A stretch of DNA of 64,000 nt from Odontesthes bonariensis (taxonomy: Eukaryota; Chordata; Actinopteri; Atheriniformes; Atherinopsidae), in NCBI RefSeq assembly GCF_027942865.1, contig NC_134526.1:325001-389000 (forward strand). The letters are read 5' to 3'. The position numbers were made by a program, and so were the translations under genes. Below, one piece after another: positions 45,801 through 55,800 of the stretch. Numbering within the stretch: the stretch's first letter is position 1; the number at the start of each line of letters is the position of its first letter. The notes beneath the pieces were generated by a model, which had not been told where the DNA came from, did not search any database, and saw only the letters and a program-made list of their open reading frames with translations.

Positions 45801-46624
45801 GCTACAGTCCTCACTGCAGCCGCCCCATGTACAGAGGCTACAGTCCTCACTGCAGCCGCCCATGTACAGAGGCTACAGTCCTCACTGCAGCCGCCCATGT
45901 ACAGAGGCTACAGTCCTCACTGCAGCCGGCCCATGTACAGAGGCTACAGTCCTCGCTGCAGCCGCCCCATGTACAGAGGCTACAGTCCTCACTGCAGCCG
46001 CCCATGTACAGAGGCTACAGTCCTCACTGCAGCCGCCCATGTACAGAGGCTACAGTCCTCGCTGCAGCCGCCCCATGTACAGAGGCTACAGTCCTCACTG
46101 CAGCCGCCCCATGTACAGAGGCTACAGTCCTCACTGCAGCCGCCCCATGTACAGAGGCTACAGTCCTCGCTGCAGCCGCCCATGTACAGAGGCTACAGTC
46201 CTCACTGATGTACAGAGGCTACAGTCCTCGCTGATGTACAGAGGCTACAGTCCTCACTGCAGCCGCCCATGTACAGAGGCTACAGTCCTCGCTGCAGCCG
46301 CCCCATGTACAGAGGCTACAGTCCTCACTGCAGCCGCCCCATGTACAGAGGCTACAGTCCTCACTGCAGCCGCCCCATGTACAGAGGCTACAGTCCTCGC
46401 TGCAGCCGCCCATGTACAGAGGCTACAGTCCTCACTGATGTACAGAGGCTACAGTCCTCGCTGATGTACAGAGGCTACAGTCCTCGATGCAGCAGGCCCC
46501 GGTTTGACTCCCGCACCGAGCAGCCCTGTGCTGCATGTGTCCCCCCTCTCTCTGCCCCCTGCTTCCTGTCTCTCTCACACTGTCCTATCATTAAAGGCAT
46601 AAAAAGCCCCCCCCCAAAAAAAAC
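42894..46624 (+). mobile_element. tRNA-derived SINE split by an internal minisatellite
   Basis: The left part contains a perfect pol III A box TGGCGTAGTGGG (42905-42916; consensus TRGCNNAGYNGG). The right part contains the B box GGTTTGACTCC (46501-46511; one mismatch to GGTTCGANTCC). A fish SINE body follows (CTCTCTCTGCCCCCTGCTTC, ATTAAAGGCATAAAAAGCCC) and an A-rich tail to about 46624. In a normal SINE the boxes lie some 40-60 bases apart; here they are about 3.6 kb apart because the segment between them has been tandemly amplified. Pol III transcription should be abolished. Confidence 0.85.
42931..46490 (+). repeat. 26/35/36-bp minisatellite grown between SINE A and B boxes
   Basis: About 100 copies of CATGTACAGAGGCTACAGTC plus CTCACTGCAGCCGCCC (36 bp), with a 35-bp form (one C fewer) and a 26-bp form (TGATGTACAG... 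without CAGCCGCCC). First and last units carry CTCGATGCAGC, the native SINE text. Higher-order duplication: about 43466-44345 recurs at 45355-46234 (offset 1889 bp), and part also at offset 1278 bp. All open frames in it are artefacts. Confidence 0.95.
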
Positions 46625-46834
46625 CTGATTTATACTATTTTTCCCCGACTCTTTGTGCTATTAAAGGAGAAAATACCAATAATTAAAGTCTAAGTGAGCA
46701 TCTTTAACCAGGACGCTGAGCATCCTCCACTTCTTCTGTTTCCGTCTGTAATCCATCGTTTCCTGAATGTTCCCGTCGCAGACTGCTGAGGTCAGCGTTT
46801 CCCTGCCTGGGACAACTCCTTTAAAAAGTTTGTT

Positions 46835-48500
46835 TCTGCATTTAACAGACGATTTTATCCAAAGCTACTTCCAAATGAGGATAGCATCCAGATGGATGGG
46901 AACCGTTCCATTAAGGACTAACCAGAGGAGCTAAGGGTAGCCAGTGGAGCTAAGGGTAACCAGAGGAGCTAAGGGTAGCCAGTGGAGCTAAGGGTAGCCA
47001 GTGTAGCTAAGGGTAGCCAGTGGAGCTAAGGGTAGCCAGTGGAGCTAAGGGTAACCAGAGGAGCTAAGGGTAGCCAGTGGAGCTAAGGGTAACCAGAGGA
47101 GCTAAGGGTAGCCAGTGGAGCTAAGGGTAACCAGAGGAGCTAAGGGTAGCCAGTGGAGCTAAGGGTAGCCAGAGGAGCTAAAGGTAATCAGAGGAGCTAA
47201 GGGTGGCCAGTGGAGCTAAGGGTAGCCAGTGGAGCTAAGGGTAACCAGAGGAGCTAAGGGTAGCCAGTGGAGCTAAGGGTAACCAGAGGAGCTAAGGGTA
47301 ACCAGAGGAGCTAAAGGTAATCAGAGGAGCTAAGGGTAGCCAGTGGAGCTAAGGGTAACCAGAGGAGCTAAGGGTGGCCAGTGGAGCTAAGGGTAACCAG
47401 AGGAGCTAAGGGTAATCAGAGGAGCTAAGGGTAACCAGAGGAGCTAAGGGTAACCAGAGGAGCTAAGGGTAACCAGAGGAGCTAAGGGTATCCAGAGGAG
47501 CTAAGGGTAACCAGAGGAGCTAAGGGTATCCAGAGGAGCTAAGGGTAACCAGTGGAGCTAAGGGTAGCCAGTGGAGCTAAGGATAACCAGAGGAGCTAAG
47601 GACTAACCAGTGGAGCTAAGGGTAGCCAGTGGAGCTAAGGGTAACCAGAGGAGCTAAGGGTAACCAGAGGAGCTAAGGGTAGCCAGTGGAGCTAAGGGTA
47701 ACCAGAGGAGCTAAGGGTAGCCAGTGGAGCTAATGGTAACCAGAGGAGCTAAGGGTAGCCAGAGGAGCTAAGGGTAACCAGAGGAGCTAAGGGTAGCCAG
47801 AGGAGCTAAGGGTAACCAGAGGAGCTAAGGGTAACCAGAGGAGCTAAGGGTAACCAGAGGAGCTAAGGGTAACCAGAGGAGCTAAGGGTAGCCAGTGGAG
47901 CTAAGGGTAGCCAGTGGAGCTAAGGGCAACCAGTGGAGCTAAGGGTGGCCAGTGGAGCTAATGGTAGCCAGTGGAGCTAAGGGTGGCCAGTGGAGCTAAT
48001 GGTAGCCAGTGGAGCTAAGGGTAGCCAGTGGAGCTAAGGGTAACCAGAGGAGCTAAGGGTGGCCAGTGGAGCTAATGGTAGCCAGTGGAGCTAAGGGTAG
48101 CCAGTGGAGCTAAGGGTAACCAGAGGAGCTAAGGGTGGCCAGTGGAGCTAAGGGTAATCAGAGGAGCTAAGGGTGGCCAGTGGAGCTCAATGAACAGAGG
48201 GGTGATGTGTGCTCTTTTAGGCTGATCGAAGACCAGACACGCCGCTGCTGGGTGGCGTGTTGGGTTAGCTACGGCCTGATGGTTCTTATGTTTAGCAATG
48301 CGAAGCGGCACGATCGAGTCAACGGAGGCAGCATAATCTTTGAAGGTTAGTTGGTCATCAATCATGAAACCCAAGTTCTACCTTTGATGGAGGACAGGGA
48401 TTCAGTTTGGGTGCAGATGCTGTGGTGCTTGGTTGGTTTGGCTGGGAGGTTCAGTTGGAGCTGATGGGCTTCCATCCATGTTGATGTGTCAGAGACATTA
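46835..48500 (-). mobile_element. CR1/L2-like LINE 3' fragment split by a minisatellite
   Basis: On -, about 48374-48190 encodes GFMIDDQLTFKDYAASVD, then LVFDQPKRAHITPLFIELHW, the conserved end of a LINE reverse transcriptase (elements of this type read AHVTPLLIELHWLPV). The 19-bp array follows. At the other side, about 46840-46890, + reads CATTTAACAGACGATTTTAT, the complement of the familiar fish LINE tail GGATAAAAGCGTCTGCTAAATG-like sequence. The array therefore sits inside one element. Confidence 0.7.
46913..48190 (-). repeat. 19-bp minisatellite derived from LINE RT sequence
   Basis: About 67 copies of GAGCTAAGGGTAACCAGAG and GAGCTAAGGGTAGCCAGTG on +. On - a unit reads CACTGGCTACCCTTAGCTC, which translates HWLPLA, continuing the adjoining ELHW of the RT fragment. 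Confidence 0.93.
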
Positions 48501-48580
48501 AAATGAATTCTCATATCCAAACATCTCCTTCAGGTTTGTGTTGAAGGTGTAAATGAAATAATAATAATTCAAGTTCATAT

Positions 48581-48586
48581 TTTATT
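48581..48586 (-). terminator. Possible ube2m polyadenylation signal
   Basis: TTTATT on + (AATAAA on -) lies 1.25 kb beyond the ube2m stop. The interval 48600-49830 would be the 3' UTR. That interval has C-rich repeated GCCACGCCCAC / AAGCCCCTCC text at 48960-49165 and an (ATC)n run at 49387-49412, but no other gene. Confidence 0.4.
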
Positions 48587-49830
48587 TAACATAAATCATT
48601 GCAGTCAATGTGAACAGCCGGGGTTTCAATATACACAATAGAATCGTAACATTTTAGGCCCCTCCCCTCACTGACCCCGCCCACAACCCCCCCAAAATGA
48701 AAATGAAATGCTTCCCTCCCCTGTAAACCCACCCCACATACCCACACCTTTAAACAAACTCTCCCACCCAACAATCGCCCCGCCCACCGACGTTCTGTTC
48801 CTGAGCAGCAAACTCCAAACCGATCCCCCACAGCGAGTCTCCTTCACCGCCACTCGCCACGCCCACTTCAAAGCAGCATCATTAAGCCCCTCCCTCCACG
48901 CCAACCACCCCAGGCTGAATACTGATGACGTCTGAAACAAACTTTTTAAGGCATGTTTACTCCCTCACAAGCCACGCCCACACGACTAAGCCCCTCCTAC
49001 GTCACAGGCCACGCCCACATGGCTAAGCCCCTCCTACTTCACAAGCCCCAGACTCACAACAAGCTACTTTCAGGAACACTTCAGGGAGGGAAATTGCTTA
49101 CGTCATCTCTAACAAGCTCCGCCCTCTCTGATTAGCCCCTCCCCTACACGCAAAAGCCCCTCCCACATATCTGCGGGGCAGCAGCTTCGCTTGGAACTAA
49201 AAACTAAATTTTTCTGCTCTTTAAGAAAACTTTAAGGCGCGTCTGGCATCCTGGGAGCGGACCGAGGGTCGTTTGGAGTTTGCTGCTGGCGCCCCGTCGG
49301 GGAGGGGGCGTGTCCTTCTGTTCACCTGTGGGATGTCAGGTGTCTTCGCCACACACGCAAAATAAAAACAAAAATCTCTTGGGTATCATCATCATCATCA
49401 TCATCATCATCAGCGTTGTGACGTTGACCCGAGCAACATTCACTGACCACCCTCTCCTCCCCCGCCTCCCCCATCCTCCTCCTCCTCGGCAGCTGATCGC
49501 CGTCGGCCATCTTTTTTAAGTCCAGACAGTTGTGTGCTGTGTGTCGGCGCCGCCCTGTGGCGTGTTAACGGTTGGATTCTGTGTCGTGGAAGTAGAACAG
49601 AGAGAAATGTGGGAGGAGGAAGAGGAGGTGGGGGGGAGACAAGGGGAGGAAGAGGAGGAGGATGGGGAAGGTGAGGCTTCTTCTTCTTTTGTTTTAAAAC
49701 AGAAAAGCGTCTTGCGGCGTGCTGCTTTCTGTCGCTGCGGCGCCTGCTTCGGCCGACAAGCAGGACGAGGAGGAAGTGGGGGAGGGAGGGAGGGAGGGGT
49801 GAAGGTGGAGGAGTGGGGGGAGACGCCGAG

Positions 49831-52800
49831 TTATTTAAGACATCTCTCGAAGTAGGTGGCGCCAACGTATCCGCCCCTCAGGGAGCGATGGACGTTCTGC
49901 TCGAAGAGCCGCCGGTTCGTCTGCAGGACCTCCGCCGCCTCCTTGTTCAACGGGTCCTCAGGGTTGGGCTCCTGGGGGGGGGAGGGGGGGGGGGCAAAAA
50001 AACTCACGTTAAACCTCACGTTAACGTTAAACCTCGCGTTAATGTTAAACCGTGCGTTAACGTTAAACCTGACGTTAAACTTGACGTTAACGTTAAACCT
50101 GACGTTAACGTTAAACCTGACGTTAACGTTAAACCTCACGTAAACCTTAGCATTACCAACAAGCATTTATTAGCTCTGCACAGTTCCCACAAAAATAAAA
50201 CACCAGCAGTCAAAAGATTAAGATCCAGCAAACATTTATTAAAAATAAAGACATAAACTGTCACATGAAAAAAACTTTTCCACGGCTCACTTTTTCCTGA
50301 AAAACTATTAAGTTTGTAGCTTTGAGTCTATTAACTAGCCAAATCTTGTATGAATGAGCCAAATGCACGGCGCCGCCGGTCATTGACGCAGACAAACTGC
50401 TGGCATATTTGTTTTATGTTAATGCTGTTCAACCTGTCCTGGTGGTTTTCTTTTCCTGCCCGAGTCAGACATGATGACTCTGAGCCAGCGAACAAAAGAC
50501 CGGTTACCTCGTCAGCTGTTTTCCCGCTATCACCGCTTAGCAACCAACCTAGCAACAACAAGCCAGTCATAGCGCTACAGAAGGTGAGCCAATCACAAGC
50601 CCCTTTCACACTGCCGAATAACCCGCGTTTAATTCGCGAATTTAGCGTGTCCGCTGTTGTGTTCACACTGCCGACCCGGGCTGCCGCGTCAACTCGACTC
50701 GCCTTTCGACCCGCGTCGGACCCTAGTCTTTTTGCCGAGCCGAGTTTGATGTGAACACAATCGACGCGGGTCGGACGTGGGCGTGACGTGAGGAGTTTAA
50801 AAGACAGAATGGACAGCTGATTCAGAACAACAGAGACAGGTGAGGACAAGTTTTACTCTGTTTTAGCCTACATCAAGTTGGAGACATTTTTTAATATGGC
50901 CAACTGGTGAGACAAGGAGGTCCGCGAGCTCCTCAGCCCCCGAGCAGAGGACGTTATTTTCCGCCACATTTCGGGGACGGTGAAAGATGGACCTCTGCTG
51001 GAAGGGCTGGCGAGAAAGATGGGAGAGCGCGGTTTCCCACGCAGCAACACGGACCGTAAAGTAACATCTCCATGAACTGCATTGCAAAAATGAGTTCTCA
51101 AGGTGTCCCGCCATCGTTTGTTTGAAAAATTTGATGCAGACAGGTGTATTTAACCCTACCTCCGACGCATGGCTTGTGCCTACGTCATTGTACACGCCCA
51201 GCATTTTATGTGTTTCGTGTGACGCTCTGCCACTAGGCCACGCCCCCTGAACTCGGCTTCAGGCGACACGGGTCACCCTGACACGCCAAGCGTTCACATT
51301 GCTCGACGCGGGTCGAAGGTGCAATTTGGACCCGCTAAGATAGCGGGTCGCAGTGTGAAAGGGGCTACAGATAGCAAGGCTGTCCCCACCAATGACACGC
51401 CGTCTTTGAGAGAAATAACTGCAGAAGGGGATAATTAACCCTTTGTTTCCCGAACGCTGTGCCCATTCAAAATTGGTATGGACACGTTCATAGCGTCCAT
51501 ACGCAATTTTTACGCCCATGCGTTAAACCTCACGTTAACGTTAAACCACATGTTAAACCTCGCGTTAACGTTAAACCACATGTTAAACCTCGCGTTAACA
51601 TTAAACCTCGCGTTAACGTTAAACCTCGCGTTAACGTCAAACCACATGTTAAACCACATGTTAAACCTCACGTTAAACCTCACGTTAAACCACATGTTAA
51701 ACCTCACAAACCACATGTTAAACCTCACGTTAAACCTCGCGTTAAACCACATGTTAAACCTCACGTTAAACCTCGCGTTAAACCACATGTTAAACCTCAC
51801 ATTAAACCTAACGTTAAACCTCACATTAAACCTCACGTTAAACCTCACGTTAACGTTAAAGCTCACGTTAAAGCTCGCGTTAACATTAAACCTCACGTTA
51901 AACCTCACATTAACGTTAAACCTCGCGTTAAACCTCGCGTTAACGTTAAACCTCACGTTAAACCTCGCATTAACGTTAAACCTAACGTTAAACCTCACGT
52001 TAACGTTAAACCACATGTTAAACCTCACGTTAACGTTAAACCTCACGTTAAACCTCATGTTAAACCTCAAGTTAAACCTCACGTTAACGTTAAACCTCAC
52101 GTTAAACCTCGCGTTAACGTTAAACCTCATGTTAAACCTCACGTTAAACCTCACGTTAACGTTAAACGTTAACGTTAAACCTCACGTTAACGTTAAACTT
52201 CGCGTTAAACCTCGCGTTAACGTTAAACCTCATGTTAAACCTCGCGTTAAACCTCACGTTAACGTTAAACCTCACGTTAAAGCTCGCGTTAACATTAAAC
52301 CTCACGTTAAACCTCATGTTAAACCTCACGTTAACGTTAAACCACATGTTAAACCTCACGTTAACGTTAAACCTCACGTTAAACCACATGTTAAACCTCA
52401 CGTTAACGTTAAACCTCACGTTAAACATCACGTTAAAGCTCGCGTTAACATTAAACCTCACGTTAACGTTAAACCTCACGTTAAACCTCGCGTTAACGTT
52501 AAACCTCACGTTAAACCTCGCATTAACGTTAAACCTAACGTTAAACCTCACGTTAACGTTAAACCACATGTTAAACCTCACGTTAACGTTAAACCTCACG
52601 TTAAACCTCATGTTAAACCTCAAGTTAAACCTCACGTTAACGTTAAACCTCACGTTAAACCTCGCGTTAACGTTAAACCTCATGTTAAACCTCACGTTAA
52701 ACCTCACGTTAACGTTAAACCTCGCGTTAAAGCTCGCGTTAAACCTCGCGTTAACGTTAAACCTCATGTTAAACCTCGCGTTAAACCTCGCATTAACGTT

Positions 52801-55800
52801 AAACCTAACGTTAAACCTCACGTTAACGTTAAACCTCACGTTAAAGCTCGCGTTAACATTAAACCTCACGTTAAACCTCATGTTAAACCTCACGTTAACG
52901 TTAAACCACATGTTAAACCTCACGTTAACGTTAAACCTCACGTTAAACCTCATGTTAAACCTCACGTTAACGTTAAACCTCACGTTAAACATCACGTTAA
53001 ACCTAACGTTAAACCTCACGTTAACGTTAAACCTCACGTTAAAGCTCGCGTTAACATTAAACCTCACGTTAAACCTCATGTTAAACCTCACGTTAACGTT
53101 AAACCACATGTTAAACCTCACGTTAACGTTAAACCTCACGTTAAACCACATGTTAAACCTCACGTTAACGTTAAACCTCACGTTAAACATCACGTTAAAC
53201 CTCATGTTAAACCTCACGTTAACGTTAAACCTCACGTTAAACATCACGTTAAACCTCGCGTCAGACTGAGCCAGAACTGGAAGTGACGGGTCAAAGATTG
53301 AGGGGAGAAACAACCATTGTTGGACTTACTAGAAACAGATACTGTAGACCGTAGATGATGGAGTTTACTGTCAACACAGGCTTCCAGTCCTCTCTGGGGA
53401 GAAGAAGAGGAGACGGTCAGAAGGTCAGAGGTCAGAACCAGCAGAGCGAACACATTTCAGAGGGCGTGGTCGTGGCTGACGGCGGCCATGACGCCGCGGC
53501 GGTGTCCACGGACCTTAAGATGTTTAAGCAGACGTTTCCCTCCAGGTCGATGTTGGGGTGATAAACCATCGTCTCACACTTGACCTTCGGGGGGTCGTGG
53601 GGGTAACCTTGTCCTACCTGAAACACGGTCATGGTCACTGGTGTTAAAACACCCTCAGATCTACAGTGGTGATTATAGATGACATCATCAAACGTCTGGA
53701 GCGTGGAGCGCTGCCCGTTAAAGGTTCAGTGACGTCTGAATGATGAAACATTTAAAGTTTCCAGGCCTGAGACAGGTGACGGTGCTGCTTACCTTAAAGC
53801 TGAAGACAAACTTTCCTCCTTTGTAAAAACCCTGCGAGACAAAAACACATTTTATCTCCTAAAATCACTCAGCTCAGAGTAAAATGACTGGACCCAGGTT
53901 TAAAAGCTGCACTCAGAGGGTCAAAGGTCACCTGAACACGCTGTGACATCACTACTGGGCGTGGCTACAATCAAGAGGTTAAAGTCCCTGCTTAATAACG
54001 GGAGTAAGAGATACGATTACTCTATAAACACGATTCTGGATTCTGATTTGATGGACCGGTTCCTCTAATCTCCATCAGAGAGAAGTTTTAGTAAATCTGT
54101 TGGTTTCCTGAGCTGGGAAACCGTTTTAATTGGTTCTGTATGACCTGGATAATAATGAACTGGATTATAATGAACTGGATTATAATGAACTGGATTATAA
54201 TGAACTGGATTATAATGAACTGGATTATAATGAATTGGATTATAATGAACTGGATTATAATGAATTGGATTATAATGAACTGGATTATAATTAATTGGAT
54301 TATAATGAACTTTGTATGTAATCACATCGCGCGAAAAATCTGCACCGCGTCCGGTCTGAACGCACCGTTAGACTTTTGTTGGGAGGTGAAACCTGACCTG
54401 AAGCGTCTTATGTCCCCACAACACGAGTAAAACCCCCAAACACACCTCGTCTGGTGAGATGATGAGTCTGAAGTTGAGGAGGTCGTCATCATCAGGGAAG
54501 CTGATCTCACACGTCTTCGGTAAGTTCAACTCATTGATGTCTGAAACACACAACGGTCACCATCATTAAGGTAAAGGCACGTTAAAGGGACACTGTGCAA
54601 TAAATTAAGTCATTTATTAGCTCAAATCAACATATTCATTCATAAATTAGTCCTCATTGGTGTAAAATTATCTCTGTCAATTATCCTCCTGAGTGAAGAA
54701 TAACTTGTCTGTATCTACATAGAGCGGGAGAGCTCTATGGAGGCCGCCATGTCCTTCCGCTCTATGAAAAACGACGAAGTGCCGAGAGGGACATAAAGCA
54801 CTTCGAATCGCGTTTTCCCCAACGCCGAATGGCTTATTACTGGCGCTAATGGTAAATAACCATTAACTCACAACACGAGGCATTAGAAAGTTTGTAAGTT
54901 TACCGGGAGTTTATTTAAAAGAACACTTTCCAGATAGCAACTACACACTGCTGCTAACGCTAACGCTGCTAACGCTACCGGTGCTAACGCTACCGCTGCA
55001 AACGCTACCGCTGCAAACGCTACCGCTGCAAACGCTACTGCTGCTAACGCTACCGCTGCAAACGCTACCGCTGCAAACGCTACCGCTGCTAACGCTACCG
55101 CTGCATCGACGTCACTTCCGGTAACTCCCAGAATATGACTAATTGCATTGCTTGCACACCAAAGGCTATGTCAACTTATGTCATCTGAAATGTTATCTGT
55201 CATCTGTATTTAAAATGTTATTGTATGTGTGTTATGTAATCCTTTGTACTGTGTGTCTTGATGTCTTTTTGTTTGTATGGACCATGAGTCTGAAGCTATA
55301 GCTTCTTGAATCTTGACACATACCGCCTGCCGTAGTTCAAGAAGTTGCAACGCACGTTTGAAAACGCGAGGCGCTAGAGAGCAAATTCATTCGACTTTGC
55401 AAAATAAAATTGCACCACTAGATGGGGGAAGAAATTACAAAGTGTCCCTTTAATCAGTATTGTAAAATACAATTTATAATAATATATCATATGGAAATGT
55501 TATTTGCCATGCTCGTCTTTCTGATTGGCTGCCAGTCAAAACATGTTAGACCTGGCGGTTTGCGCCTGTTCTGAAGCTGCTCTGCTCCTCAAGCTAGCAT
55601 GTAGCTAGCTTAGCCAAAATGGAGAGATTTTTGACTTGGAAGAGACTGAAAGAACTGGCCGACTAAAATCAGAAAGTATGAGGCAGCATACATTAAGTTT
55701 GGCTTTACAGCCGAACAGAAAAATGGCGTCCTCTGTCTGGAGACCCTCTCAGATGAGTGTTTAAAACCTTCGAAACTTCAGCGTCACCTGATACAAAAAC

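Noticed and set aside
42894..46520. A functional tRNA gene
   Set aside because: A and B boxes belong to a SINE, are separated by 3.6 kb, and no cloverleaf can form.
42917..46628. Possible CRISPR-like array because of regular repeats
   Set aside because: No unique spacers, units are contiguous, eukaryotic context, and SINE ends flank it.
51478..53313. KPHVNV / NLTLTL / RFNVNV repeat proteins on both strands
   Set aside because: The 12/18-bp period is a multiple of 3, so frames stay open by chance; the region is ube2m intron 5.
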